From assembly GCA_902168225.1 (NCBI GenBank), contig CABHOW010000106.1:1-64000 (forward strand): a stretch of DNA of 64,000 bases, written 5' to 3'. This document shows, piece after piece, positions 33,862 to 42,833 of this stretch (position 1 is the first letter of the stretch; each line of letters begins with the position of its first letter). This DNA comes from an uncultured Flavihumibacter sp. (GTDB taxonomy: Bacteria > Bacteroidota > Bacteroidia > Chitinophagales > Chitinophagaceae). The notes beneath the pieces are model-generated. The model saw only the letters and a list, made by a program, of their open reading frames with translations, was not told where the DNA came from and did no database searches. Made by a program: the position numbers and the translations under genes.

Positions 33862-35457
33862 ATGATAAGAAAAAATATATATAAATGGCATCGAACCACA
33901 AGTATATTAATTGCTATACCTGTATTATTATGGGCACTAAGTGGGTTTATGCACCCTATCATGACCACCTTTCGCCCTAAAGTTGCTACCCAGTATTTAC
34001 CTCCACAAGCCATAGATACCGACAAGATAAAATTGCCTTTACAAACTGCACTTACTCAAAATAATATAACGGTAATCAGTAATTTTAGAATAGTGCAAAT
34101 GGCAGGTAATTATTTTTATCAAATACAATTACCTAACAACAATGTATTGAAATATATAAGTACCCTAACCGGCAAAATATTGAGAAACGGAGATGCATTG
34201 TATGCTCGATATCTTGCTAAAGAATTTTTGCAAGGCGGTAAAAAAAATGAGAAGTTAGTACCCCAACAAATAAACGGTGATAATATCGATCACGATTGCT
34301 GTGAAAATACTACCTCAACTATTATGAACGACACCAGTGGGGCAAAAGTTGTGTCTACGCTATTTATTGAAAAATTCGACGAAGAGTATAAAAATATAAA
34401 TAGGTTGTTACCTGTCTATAAAATAAGCTTTGATAGAGAAGATGGTATAAGGCTATATGTAGAAACAGCGCAAGACCGTTTCGCGTTTGCGATGGATAAT
34501 AAGCGAATGATTTTTGATACCATATTTACTTTATTTCATACATGGAGTTGGTTAAGTTTTTTGGGGAAAGGGAAGATTATTGTTGAAGCCCTACTATGTT
34601 TATTAGCTATTGCTACTACTTTAATGGGTTTGTATATTTTTTTTACTACAAAAACAAAAAAAGTAGCAGGAAATAAAAGTATAAAAGCTAGAAATAATCA
34701 TCGTTGGACGTCATTGGTATTTTCTTTGTTTACGCTTATGTTCACCATAAGTGGCGCTTTTCATGCCTTAGATAAATTAAGAACAGACGATAGGGATAAA
34801 TTTTTTGTAAGCAACACATTTGAGACATCCGGCTTGGCAATAAATTATCCTAAAATTCTTTCAGCGCTTGGGAATAGGCAACTTACCAATATCAGTCTCG
34901 TGAAAATAAATAACGAAACCTATTGGCAAGTATTTTCGAAAAAGTCACTTACTGATTCGCAAAAACAACCGGAAAAACAAAGGACTGATATCATGAAAGA
35001 TAAAATGATATCACCCCCATCAACTATTTATTTGCATACTAACTCTTATCAGCCTTTAGTAAATGGAGAAAGAAAATATGCTTCTTACTTAGCTAGCCTA
35101 TTTAGTAAAAATGCTCAAAAAGATACAACTTCGGTAGTACTCATTACAAGCTTTGATGCGGAATATGGCTTTGTAAATAAGCGGTTGCCGGTATGGAAAG
35201 TAAACTACCCTTTTAATAGTAAAGAACGCTGGTACGTTGAAACCGGCAGTGGTAAACTAGCCGCTAAAGTAAACGATAAAGATTTAATTGAAGGATTCAG
35301 TTTTGCATTTTTACACAAGCATCATTTTATGGATTTTGCAGGAAAAAATGTAAGAGACTTCTCAACCATGTTTGCTGCCATCTCGCAGATAATGCTGGTA
35401 ATAATTGGATTAGTACTATGGATACGCGTGCGTAAGAAAAATAAAGCAGCGATTTAG
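33862..35457 (+). CDS. PepSY-associated membrane protein
   Basis: This 531-residue inner-membrane protein has the layout of PepSY-TM proteins. A short N-terminal helix starts 'NIYKWHRTTSILIAIPVLLWALSGFMHP' (about 6-33). A large periplasmic PepSY-type part follows (about 40-215), then two central helices ('IVEALLCLLAIATTLMGLYIFF' and 'HRWTSLVFSLFTLMFTISGAFHAL'), a second periplasmic part and a final helix ('MFAAISQIMLVIIGLVLWIRV'). His residues at helix ends ('WHR', 'HRW', 'LHKHHF') could bind haem. Relatives adjoin TonB receptors for iron and other metals and may reduce the imported metal. It follows the receptor by 23 bases. Confidence 0.82.
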   Translation: MIRKNIYKWHRTTSILIAIPVLLWALSGFMHPIMTTFRPKVATQYLPPQAIDTDKIKLPLQTALTQNNITVISNFRIVQMAGNYFYQIQLPNNNVLKYISTLTGKILRNGDALYARYLAKEFLQGGKKNEKLVPQQINGDNIDHDCCENTTSTIMNDTSGAKVVSTLFIEKFDEEYKNINRLLPVYKISFDREDGIRLYVETAQDRFAFAMDNKRMIFDTIFTLFHTWSWLSFLGKGKIIVEALLCLLAIATTLMGLYIFFTTKTKKVAGNKSIKARNNHRWTSLVFSLFTLMFTISGAFHALDKLRTDDRDKFFVSNTFETSGLAINYPKILSALGNRQLTNISLVKINNETYWQVFSKKSLTDSQKQPEKQRTDIMKDKMISPPSTIYLHTNSYQPLVNGERKYASYLASLFSKNAQKDTTSVVLITSFDAEYGFVNKRLPVWKVNYPFNSKERWYVETGSGKLAAKVNDKDLIEGFSFAFLHKHHFMDFAGKNVRDFSTMFAAISQIMLVIIGLVLWIRVRKKNKAAI

Positions 35458-35494
35458 TTTTATAAGATAATTAGTAAAAAATAAAATAAATAAT

Positions 35495-36457
35495 ATGAAT
35501 AAATATGCGGTGCTGGTTATATTTTTTGCAATCACTATTGCTTGCAATAATAAGAAGGATATTGAAAATTCAACCCAATCAAATCATTCTGTAACGGCAA
35601 ATATGTTACTCAAACCAAAAGTTAATATTAAAACAGTGGGTATTTTATTGTATGATGGATTTACAACAATGGATGCAATGGGGCCATATCAAGTGTTAAG
35701 CGAACTAATGGGTGTAAAAGTTTTCTTTATTGGTAGACATAAAGGTGTAGTTAGCAATACGAATGGCATGAAAATACAGTGCGACACTTCAATTGCAGAG
35801 GTGAAACATTTGGACATATTATTAATTCCCGGCGGATTTAAAGAAACTTACAAAGCCACCAGAGATATGGAGTTATTAGATTGGATAAGGCAAATAGATA
35901 GCACATCTATATATACAACAAGTGTTTGTACAGGTGCGTGGATATTAGGGGCAACAGGTTTACTAAAAGATAAAGAAGCTACTACCCATTGGTATGGGAA
36001 AAAAATATTAGCCGATGAATTCGGCGCCATCATACAAGATAAACGTTTTGTGAAAACCGGTAAGTATTGGACAAGCGCCGGGGTTACAGCGGGCATGGAT
36101 ATGAGTCTTGCGTTAGTGAATGAAATTATGGGCGAAAAGTATACCCAGGCTGTGATGCTAGATATTGAGTACAATCCTAAACCACCTGTATCGGGCGGTA
36201 GTGAGCAAAGTACAGATAAGAATATTGTAGAGAGTATTCGAACAATGTACGACGGAGCTATGCAATCCGTATTACATCCTGAGAAAGCCTTTGAAAACTT
36301 AAAATTTGATAATACTAAAGATTTTGTATGTGGAATGCCCGTGAAAGCGGGAGTTAGTGATACCGTACATTACAAGGGAAAAATATTTGGTTTTTGCTCA
36401 AAGGAATGTAAAAACGAGTTTCTGAAAAACCCCGGTAATTATTTGAGTAAAAAATAA
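35495..36457 (+). CDS. Exported DJ-1/PfpI-YHS fusion lipoprotein
   Basis: This 320-residue protein has a lipobox Cys at residue 17 ('TIAC'). It has an N-terminal DJ-1/PfpI (glutamine-amidotransferase-like) domain at about 45-225, with nucleophile C145 in 'SVCTGAWILGATGLL' and 'ATTHWYGKK'. The C-terminal YHS metal-binding domain (about 275-318) has C279, C301 and C305 ('DFVCGMPV' and 'FGFCSKECKNEFL'). YHS domains occur in copper ATPases and related heavy-metal proteins. The fusion, export signal and metal-locus position suggest a periplasmic metal-handling or stress function. The enzymatic activity of this DJ-1 branch is not known. It converges with the next gene. Confidence 0.85.
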   Translation: MNKYAVLVIFFAITIACNNKKDIENSTQSNHSVTANMLLKPKVNIKTVGILLYDGFTTMDAMGPYQVLSELMGVKVFFIGRHKGVVSNTNGMKIQCDTSIAEVKHLDILLIPGGFKETYKATRDMELLDWIRQIDSTSIYTTSVCTGAWILGATGLLKDKEATTHWYGKKILADEFGAIIQDKRFVKTGKYWTSAGVTAGMDMSLALVNEIMGEKYTQAVMLDIEYNPKPPVSGGSEQSTDKNIVESIRTMYDGAMQSVLHPEKAFENLKFDNTKDFVCGMPVKAGVSDTVHYKGKIFGFCSKECKNEFLKNPGNYLSKK

Positions 36458-36472
36458 AGTAAGGCATCAAAG

Positions 36473-38032
36473 CTAGTCAAGACTTACTCTTTTCTTGTTT
36501 TCTAAGTATTTCTGCCTGATAATGGTTTGAACAGGTTTTTCTTGGATTTTACTTTCCAACCAAGAGAGGATGTCCAAATACATAAAGGCCCTGGTTTCCA
36601 ATCTATCATTGGCAAGTAATTGCAGCTTTTTTAATAAACGCTCAAACTCAGGCTTCATTTTACGGGGTGATGTACGAAATGCTATTCTTAAAAAATCGAA
36701 AACGGCTTCTTCCGTTGCACTTAAATTTTGCATCTTAGCCATAAATCGATAAACCGACTTTAATAAATATTCCAATAAATTTAAATTGCCCATTTCATAA
36801 TGCGCAATCAAATGAAGTAAGCGGGCATAGCACTGTAAATCTGTCCGCAGATCTACCTTCCAGTTAATAATGCGATTTAAATAATCAATGCTTTTTTCAG
36901 GATTACCACTACCGAAATATAAAGAAGCAATTTTATAATAAAACACCAGTACCCGATGCCTATCTAAATAAAGTTCATACTCTTTTAATTTTCCCTCGAT
37001 CTCCGGAACCAGTACTAAACCCTTTGTGAATGTGCCCTCCATAAAATGCCTATTCAACTTTGCCGTATATAGATAAGTAAAGCACTGGATTAAATTATTT
37101 TGATTTTGTTGAACAACGGGGTGCTGAATAAATTTTTCAAGTGTTTGTATGGTATGATGAAATTTTTTAAAATTTCGCAGATCAAAGTGGGCGCCTAATA
37201 AATTATGTATACCCTTAATATAATGAGCCGTTTCTACCTGAATCATCTTAGGATCTTCTTGGAAAAGATCAACCCATTTTTGACAATAGCGATAATACAA
37301 TAAAAATTCCTGTGTAATAAATGCATACCAACAATGGCATTGGTAGAGATATAGTTTCTCGTAAAAACCTTCGCAATGTTGATATTTATGAATGACGGGA
37401 TTGTCGAAAATGGCAGCCAGCGCTTGCTTATCTGTTTCATTACGTGCATGGCCATTCTTAATATACCAGCTATATAGCAATAAGGATATATTGGAAAGGG
37501 TACTAATAATGTGTAAACGATTATTCGTATCATCTACTTCAGTACACAATTGATCCGCCCTATCCTGCATACTACGGGTGATATGTAATGCCTCTATTTT
37601 CTTTTCAAGAAAAAGTACTTGCTGAATATAAGTAACCTGATTATTAGTTTTTGCTAACTCTTTAATACGGTCTAACATTTTCAGGCTTTGTAGATAAAGC
37701 CCTTTATTGTATAAAATTCTTGCAAAGTCGAGTTGTTCGTGTAACTGTAGGTCTATATTATCAGACTGTTTAAGCAAACGCAAGCTGGCTAATATTTCCT
37801 GATATAAGGCGGCTTTTAAATTGGATAATTGCTTTTTTTGGATGCTTTTATGTTTCTTGAGCAATAGATTTTCATCATACTGCTTCATTTTATCGAGTGC
37901 ATCAAATAATTCCACCACTTTACGTTCCCCCGAATTACTATTTCTGGTGGCATAAAGCTTAAAATTTCGTTTTTCAGCTCTTTCTAATGATTGGATCAGC
38001 TGAAAAAGGGCGTCTGTAGTGCGGTTGGGCAT
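36473..38032 (-). CDS. Large helical protein of unknown function (TPR-like)
   Basis: This 519-residue protein has no signal peptide or membrane segment. It is almost wholly alpha-helical, with irregular helical repeats ('LFDALDKMKQYDEN', 'DFARILYNKGLYLQSLKMLDRIKELAK', 'YYKIASLYFGSGNPEKSIDYLNRIINWK') resembling degenerate TPR/alpha-solenoid scaffolds. I do not recognise a named family; similar proteins seem confined to Bacteroidota. It is divergent from leuA across a 205-base region that contains the leuA leader hairpin. A link to leucine synthesis is possible only by position. The start at 38032 is the first ATG of the frame. Confidence 0.6.
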   Translation of the reverse strand: MPNRTTDALFQLIQSLERAEKRNFKLYATRNSNSGERKVVELFDALDKMKQYDENLLLKKHKSIQKKQLSNLKAALYQEILASLRLLKQSDNIDLQLHEQLDFARILYNKGLYLQSLKMLDRIKELAKTNNQVTYIQQVLFLEKKIEALHITRSMQDRADQLCTEVDDTNNRLHIISTLSNISLLLYSWYIKNGHARNETDKQALAAIFDNPVIHKYQHCEGFYEKLYLYQCHCWYAFITQEFLLYYRYCQKWVDLFQEDPKMIQVETAHYIKGIHNLLGAHFDLRNFKKFHHTIQTLEKFIQHPVVQQNQNNLIQCFTYLYTAKLNRHFMEGTFTKGLVLVPEIEGKLKEYELYLDRHRVLVFYYKIASLYFGSGNPEKSIDYLNRIINWKVDLRTDLQCYARLLHLIAHYEMGNLNLLEYLLKSVYRFMAKMQNLSATEEAVFDFLRIAFRTSPRKMKPEFERLLKKLQLLANDRLETRAFMYLDILSWLESKIQEKPVQTIIRQKYLENKKRVSLD

Positions 38033-38158
38033 CGTAATAATTTACCGTTTAAAACCAATACAGTAAAGGGTTTTAGCCATTTTCACCAAGCTTATACGCT
38101 GTAAAACCGGTACTATATTGATTCTTTTTCGAAGATACAGCAAACTAAATTTGAATTC

Positions 38159-38219
38159 GACAGGCCGTACAGCTGTTATTTCAGGCAATCGATAGCAGCA
38201 TTTACGTGCCTGTCTTTTT
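38159..38219 (+). terminator. Terminator-like hairpin in the leuA leader (possible attenuator)
   Basis: GACAGGC (38159-38165) pairs with GCCTGTC (38208-38214). The stem extends to 11 bp by CGTA/TACG with one bulge, adds a GCTG/CAGC pairing inside, and is followed by five T. It ends 18 bases before the leuA start. A TAAATTTG element at 38146-38153 matches the Bacteroidota -7 promoter consensus and would start transcription at the foot of the hairpin. A TTG-initiated 25-codon frame (38118-38195) overlaps it but is not a convincing leader peptide. Confidence 0.6.
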
Positions 38220-38237
38220 ATCTCTAAATCTTAAATT

Positions 38238-39404
38238 ATGGGTGATAAGATTCACATTTTTGATACTACACTCCGCGATGGGGAACAAGTACCCGGCTGT
38301 AAATTGAATACCAAAGAAAAATTAGATCTTGCTTTACAATTAGAATTATTAGGGGTAGATATTATCGAAGCAGGATTCCCCATCTCCAGCCCGGGTGATT
38401 TTGAATCTGTTTCTCAAATCTCAAAAGTTATAAAAAATGCCACTGTATGTGGATTAACAAGGGCTGTTCAGAGAGATATTGAAGTAGCGGCACAGGCTTT
38501 AAAATATGCTGTTCGTCCGCGTATACACACAGGTATCGGAACCTCCGATTATCATATCAAAGCAAAATTCAATGCTACCCAGGATGAAATTTTAGCACGT
38601 GCTGTTCAAGCTGTGAAATGGGCTAGAAATTTTACGGATGATGTTGAATTTTTTGCAGAAGATGCGGGAAGAACAGAAAATGAATATTTAGCACGGGTGG
38701 TAGAAGCGGTAATTACAGCAGGGGCAACAGTGGTAAATATTCCGGATACTACAGGTTATTGTTTACCCCATCAATACGGAGAAAAAATTGCTTATCTCAT
38801 CAATCATGTACCTAACATAGATAAAGCTATCCTTTCTTGCCACTGCCATAATGATCTGGGCTTGGCAACGGCTAATTCTATCAGCGGTGCAATTAGCGGA
38901 GCTCGACAAATTGAGTGTACCATCAATGGTTTAGGGGAGCGTGCAGGAAATACTTCTTTAGAAGAAGTAGTAATGATTATTGAACAACATAAATATTTAG
39001 GTTTATATACCAATATTAATACGCAGATGTTGAACCCGCTAAGTCGCGAGGTAGCTGATACCATGCGTATGCCGGTTCAACCGAATAAAGCTATTGTAGG
39101 AGCTAATGCTTTCTCGCATTCATCAGGAATACATCAGGATGGCTTCTTGAAAGACTCACTTACCTATGAGATCATAAACCCTGAGCAGGTGGGTGCAGAA
39201 GGTAGTAAAATTGTACTTACCGCCCGAAGTGGAAGAAGTGCTTTGGCATACAGATTCCAAAAACTGGGATACGAATTTAATAGGAATGATATAGATCAAC
39301 TCTATCAGCAATTTTTAAAAGTGGCTGATAGTAAAAAAGAAGTAATGGAAGAAGATCTCCGCAAAATGGCAGAAGCACATGTTCCGGAACAAGCAGTTGC
39401 TTAA
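38238..39404 (+). CDS. leuA: 2-isopropylmalate synthase
   Basis: This 388-residue enzyme condenses 2-ketoisovalerate and acetyl-CoA, the first step of leucine synthesis. The HMG-CoA-lyase-like TIM barrel starts '[20 protein letters not shown]' (metal Asp and catalytic Arg), with '[15 protein letters not shown]' and '[17 protein letters not shown]'. The C-terminus ends at 'VPEQAVA' and lacks the regulatory domain that gives leucine feedback inhibition in the roughly 510-residue enzymes. It may therefore be controlled at the transcript level; the leader hairpin upstream fits that. leuC follows after 14 bases. Confidence 0.93.
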   Translation: MGDKIHIFDTTLRDGEQVPGCKLNTKEKLDLALQLELLGVDIIEAGFPISSPGDFESVSQISKVIKNATVCGLTRAVQRDIEVAAQALKYAVRPRIHTGIGTSDYHIKAKFNATQDEILARAVQAVKWARNFTDDVEFFAEDAGRTENEYLARVVEAVITAGATVVNIPDTTGYCLPHQYGEKIAYLINHVPNIDKAILSCHCHNDLGLATANSISGAISGARQIECTINGLGERAGNTSLEEVVMIIEQHKYLGLYTNINTQMLNPLSREVADTMRMPVQPNKAIVGANAFSHSSGIHQDGFLKDSLTYEIINPEQVGAEGSKIVLTARSGRSALAYRFQKLGYEFNRNDIDQLYQQFLKVADSKKEVMEEDLRKMAEAHVPEQAVA

Positions 39405-39418
39405 AATAAAAACGATTC

Positions 39419-40819
39419 ATGGGAAAAACACTTTTCGATAAAATTTGGGATAAACATGTTGTTGAAAAAATTGATAATGGGCCTTCCGTACTATATATCG
39501 ATACCCACTTTATTCATGAAGTAACAAGTCCACAAGCTTTTAAAGGAATAGAGAAAAGAGGGCTGAAAGTTTTTCGACCTAAACAAACTATTGCTACCGC
39601 TGATCATAATGTTCCTACTTTGAATCAACATCTACCTATCAAAGATGCACTCTCTCGAATGCAGGTAGAAGCGTTGATCGAAAATTGTAATAATCATAGT
39701 ATTGAACTCTACGGATTAGGTCACCCCTACCAAGGTATCGTTCATGTAATCGGCCCTGAATTAGGTATTACGCAGCCGGGTATGACGATTGTATGTGGTG
39801 ATAGCCATACCTCTACACATGGGGCTTTTGGTACTGTGGCATTTGGTATTGGTACCAGTGAGGTAGAAATGGTTTTTGCCTCTCAATGTGTTTTGCAAAC
39901 AAAGCCTAAAACCATGCGGATCAATATCGAAGGCGATCTGCAAAAAGGAGTAGTATCAAAAGATATTATTTTATACATCATCTCTAAAATATCTGCCAGC
40001 GGTGCTACGGGTTATTTTGTAGAATATGCAGGAAGTACTATTCGTGGGTTATCTATGGAGGCGAGGATGACGATTTGCAATATGAGTATTGAAATGGGGG
40101 CGCGTGGCGGTATGATTGCTCCTGATGAAACTACTTTCAATTATTTGAAAGGAAGAAAATTTGCACCCACAGGGGAACAATGGGAGCTAAAGAAAAAAGA
40201 ATGGGAAACATTATTCAGCGATGATGATGCTGCTTTTGACGAAGTGTTATCTATCGATGCATCTGCTATCCAACCGATGATTACTTATGGCACTAATCCC
40301 GGCTTAGGTATTGCTATCAACGCGCGTATACCTGTTACAGATACAATACCCGATGAAGGGGAAAGGAAAAATATTATTAAAGCCTTAGAATATATGGGTT
40401 TACAATCGGGTAAATCATTAATTGGTATGCCTGTACAACATGTATTTATCGGCAGTTGTACGAACTCGCGTATTGAAGATTTGCGTTCTGTTGCGGCATT
40501 AATAAAAGGGAAGAAGAAAAATGATAGCGTACAAGTAATGATAGTTCCCGGTTCTCAGCAAGTAGCACGGCAAGTAAAAGAGGAAGGATTGGATATTATT
40601 TTTTCGGAAGCAGGGTTTGTGATTCGGCAAGCCGGCTGTAGTGCTTGTTTAGGAATGAATGAAGATAAAATTCCGGCAGGCGAATATTGTATCAGTACCA
40701 GTAATAGAAATTTTGAAGGCAGACAAGGAGCGGGTGCAAGAACATTGTTAGCCAGTCCTTTAACTGCTGCAGCTGCTGCTATTACAGGTGTTATAACAGA
40801 TGTGAGGGAGATAATATAG
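39419..40819 (+). CDS. leuC: 3-isopropylmalate dehydratase large subunit
   Basis: This 466-residue aconitase-family [4Fe-4S] enzyme isomerises 2- to 3-isopropylmalate together with LeuD. The cluster-binding Cys residues are in '[17 protein letters not shown]' and '[16 protein letters not shown]'. '[26 protein letters not shown]' and '[11 protein letters not shown]' are also typical. Length is normal. It is the second gene of leuACDB. The 77-base gap to leuD holds a short octamer-like repeat array, so leuD could be translated less efficiently. Confidence 0.96.
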   Translation: MGKTLFDKIWDKHVVEKIDNGPSVLYIDTHFIHEVTSPQAFKGIEKRGLKVFRPKQTIATADHNVPTLNQHLPIKDALSRMQVEALIENCNNHSIELYGLGHPYQGIVHVIGPELGITQPGMTIVCGDSHTSTHGAFGTVAFGIGTSEVEMVFASQCVLQTKPKTMRINIEGDLQKGVVSKDIILYIISKISASGATGYFVEYAGSTIRGLSMEARMTICNMSIEMGARGGMIAPDETTFNYLKGRKFAPTGEQWELKKKEWETLFSDDDAAFDEVLSIDASAIQPMITYGTNPGLGIAINARIPVTDTIPDEGERKNIIKALEYMGLQSGKSLIGMPVQHVFIGSCTNSRIEDLRSVAALIKGKKKNDSVQVMIVPGSQQVARQVKEEGLDIIFSEAGFVIRQAGCSACLGMNEDKIPAGEYCISTSNRNFEGRQGAGARTLLASPLTAAAAAITGVITDVREII

Positions 40820-40830
40820 TCCAAAAGAAA

Positions 40831-40863
40831 GTCGGGGGAGTCGGGGAGTCTGTAAGTCCGTAA
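40831..40863. repeat. Short tandem array between leuC and leuD
   Basis: Degenerate units beginning GTC (GTCGGGGGA, GTCGGGGA, GTCTGTAA, GTCCGTAA) follow one another with a period of 8-9 bases. The array belongs to the same general class as the heptamer arrays but with a longer unit. Confidence 0.6.
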
Positions 40864-40896
40864 GCGAGTTATAAAAAGAAAGAATAAATAAAAAAA

Positions 40897-41481
40897 GTGA
40901 AAGCGTTAAGCAAAATAAATAGCAGTATAGTTCCATTACCAATAGAAAATGTTGATACGGATCAAATTATTCCTGCACGTTTCTTAAAGGCAACAACAAG
41001 AGATGGGTTTGGAAAAAACTTGTTTCGCGATTGGCGCTATGAGCAGGATGATGAAACAAAACCAAAACTCAACTTTATTTTAAACCAGCCTGAGTATAGC
41101 GGAGAAATATTGGTAGCCGGTAAAAATTTCGGATGTGGTTCATCGCGGGAACATGCTGCCTGGGCTATTGTGGATTATGGATTCAAAGCGGTAGTATCGA
41201 GCTTTTTTGCCGATATCTTTAAAAATAATGCACTTAATAATGGATTGTTACCTGTAACAGTTAGTGAAAATTTTTTACAATCGATTTTTATATTGTCTAA
41301 TACAAGTACGTTAAGTATTGATATCGAGGAACAAACTATCACTATCGATCAAATAAAACAAACTGAAAAGTTTGAGTTGAATCCCTATAAAAAAACCTGT
41401 TTATTAAATGGCTATGATGATATCGACTTTTTGTTGAGTAAAAGAACAGCCATTGAAAATTTTGAAAAGGAATTATCTTAG
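40897..41481 (+). CDS. leuD: 3-isopropylmalate dehydratase small subunit
   Basis: This 194-residue partner of LeuC forms the swivelling domain of the isopropylmalate isomerase. It has '[16 protein letters not shown]' near the N-terminus and '[32 protein letters not shown]' around residues 73-105. The start is a GTG at 40897, which gives the normal N-terminus. It lies between leuC and leuB, ending 1 base before leuB, so leuDB are tightly coupled. Confidence 0.95.
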   Translation: MKALSKINSSIVPLPIENVDTDQIIPARFLKATTRDGFGKNLFRDWRYEQDDETKPKLNFILNQPEYSGEILVAGKNFGCGSSREHAAWAIVDYGFKAVVSSFFADIFKNNALNNGLLPVTVSENFLQSIFILSNTSTLSIDIEEQTITIDQIKQTEKFELNPYKKTCLLNGYDDIDFLLSKRTAIENFEKELS

Positions 41482-41482
41482 T

Positions 41483-42595
41483 ATGGAAAAACAGATCACA
41501 GTTATTAATGGAGATGGTATTGGTCCTGAAGTAACAGCACAATCGATTAAAGTATTAGATGCCATTGCTGCGGTATTTGGGCATGTTTTCCGGTACACCC
41601 ATGCTTTAATGGGTGCCATTGCTATCGACCAAACAGGAAACCCTTTACCCGATGAAACAATAGCAGCTTGTAAAATGAGTGATGCTATTTTATTTGGTGC
41701 TATCGGAGATCCTAAATACGATAATGATCCCAACGCAAAAGTAAGGCCTGAGCAAGGTTTATTGCGTTTGCGTAAGGAGCTCGGCTTATTTGCCAATATT
41801 CGTCCTATCAGTACCTACGCTGCTTTACAACATCTATCTCCCTTAAAGCAAAAGCAATTGGAAGGGGTCGATTTTATTATTTTCCGTGAACTAACAGGAG
41901 GTATTTATTTCGGTAAAAGATATGTAAGCGAAGATGGACAATACGCCAGTGATGAATGTGCTTACAGTATCCCCGAAATCCTAAGAGTTGCTGATCAGGC
42001 ATTTAAATATGCCATGAGCAGAAGAAAGAAATTGACACTGATAGATAAAGCGAATGTATTAGAAACATCTCGCTTGTGGCGAAAAGTGGTACAGCAACTA
42101 AGCGTGCAATATACCGAAGTGGATGTAGATTATATGTTTGTTGATAATGCAGCCATGCAAATTATTTTGAATCCTGCTCAGTTTGATGTTGTACTTACCG
42201 AAAATATGTTTGGAGACATTATTAGCGATGAAGCTAGTGTATTGAGTGGCTCCCTAGGCTTATTGCCATCTGCCTCTGTTGGAACCAGTGCTGCTTTATT
42301 CGAACCTATACATGGATCCTACCCAAAGGCTGCAGGAAAAAATATTGCCAATCCATTGGGGTCAGTATTATCCAGCGCCATGATGTTGGATCATTTTAAA
42401 ATGACCGATGAAGCAGCTGCTGTGAGAGAAGCTGTTAAATGGACATTGGCCAACGGATTCGTTTCAAAAGATATTGATGCTATCAATAATTATAGTACCC
42501 ATGAAATTGGCGATTTGCTTGTAGATTATATAGGAAAAAAAGCAAAATCAGGGGCTGCAAGAAATGCCGTATTGAACGCTTCTACGATTATTTAG
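41483..42595 (+). CDS. leuB: 3-isopropylmalate dehydrogenase
   Basis: This 370-residue NAD-dependent beta-decarboxylating dehydrogenase catalyses the third leucine step. Motifs are 'INGDGIGPEVTAQ', 'PEQGLLRLRKELGLFANIRPI', 'FRELTGGIYFG', 'VDNAAMQIILNPAQFDVVLTENMFGDIISDEASVLSGSLGLLPSAS' and 'FEPIHGSYPKAAGKNIANPLG'. The ATG at 41483 gives the canonical N-terminus; the longer frame from 41453 overlaps leuD. leuB is the last gene of the leu operon. The next 238 bases hold the ilv leader. Confidence 0.96.
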   Translation: MEKQITVINGDGIGPEVTAQSIKVLDAIAAVFGHVFRYTHALMGAIAIDQTGNPLPDETIAACKMSDAILFGAIGDPKYDNDPNAKVRPEQGLLRLRKELGLFANIRPISTYAALQHLSPLKQKQLEGVDFIIFRELTGGIYFGKRYVSEDGQYASDECAYSIPEILRVADQAFKYAMSRRKKLTLIDKANVLETSRLWRKVVQQLSVQYTEVDVDYMFVDNAAMQIILNPAQFDVVLTENMFGDIISDEASVLSGSLGLLPSASVGTSAALFEPIHGSYPKAAGKNIANPLGSVLSSAMMLDHFKMTDEAAAVREAVKWTLANGFVSKDIDAINNYSTHEIGDLLVDYIGKKAKSGAARNAVLNASTII

Positions 42596-42616
42596 TAGCG
42601 ATCAAAAAAATAGTTC

Positions 42617-42647
42617 TTTGTTATTTCAATGTGCGGACGTATCTTTA
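42617..42647 (+). promoter_or_regulatory. Bacteroidota-type promoter of the ilv leader
   Basis: TTTG at 42617-42620 (-33 element) and TATCTTTA at 42640-42647 (7 of 8 matches to TAnnTTTG) are 19 bases apart. Transcription would begin at about 42652, next to the leader-peptide start codon. Confidence 0.6.
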
Positions 42648-42654
42648 AAATGTA

Positions 42655-42765
42655 ATGAATAACTCTATACGTACTAAAGGAATATCAATTGCAATGATCG
42701 TCACAGCGATTATTATTGTGATTGCCACAATTATTCCCATACCGTATAGAGGTGGATTACTGTAA
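42655..42765 (+). CDS. Isoleucine-rich ilv leader peptide (36 residues)
   Basis: The frame begins MNNSIRTKGI and ends in 'IPYRGGLL'. It has 11 Ile, 2 Val and 2 Leu codons in 36, including three consecutive Ile codons at positions 19-21 and a further pair at 26-27. Composition and end resemble the E. coli ilv leader peptides. It is followed within 25 bases by an intrinsic terminator, and then by ilvE. The codons for Arg-Gly-Gly (32-34) contain GAGGTGG (42749-42755), which can pair with the terminator's 5' arm. A ribosome stalled at the Ile codons would free this segment; one reaching the stop codon would cover it. An ordinary small membrane protein is the main alternative. Confidence 0.8.
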   Translation: MNNSIRTKGISIAMIVTAIIIVIATIIPIPYRGGLL

Positions 42766-42797
42766 CTTAAAAAACTTTAAAATACAAGCCCCGCCTC
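42749..42797 (+). promoter_or_regulatory. Antiterminator helix of the ilv attenuator
   Basis: GAGGTGG (42749-42755) and CCGCCTC (42791-42797) can form 7 bp with one G-U pair. The second segment shares 42791-42794 with the 5' arm of the terminator, so the two helices exclude each other. Confidence 0.7.
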
Positions 42798-42816
42798 ATC
42801 CGCGGGGTTTTTTTTT
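42789..42816 (+). terminator. Intrinsic terminator (attenuator) before ilvE
   Basis: CCCCGC (42789-42794) and GCGGGG (42802-42807) form a GC stem with a 7-base loop, followed by nine T. It lies 17 bases before the ilvE start codon and 23 bases after the leader-peptide stop. Confidence 0.92.
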
Positions 42817-42833
42817 GACTTGAAATTTGAATT

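Noticed and set aside
38118-38195. TTG-initiated 25-codon leader peptide before leuA
   Set aside because: It has no ATG, only three internal Leu codons and no run of them, and its stop lies inside the hairpin; not enough to call a leader peptide.
42655-42765. Leader frame read as an independent small membrane protein
   Set aside because: The hydrophobic composition would allow it. However, the Ile-codon density, the terminator directly after it, the exclusive antiterminator pairing and the ilv genes downstream fit a leader peptide better.
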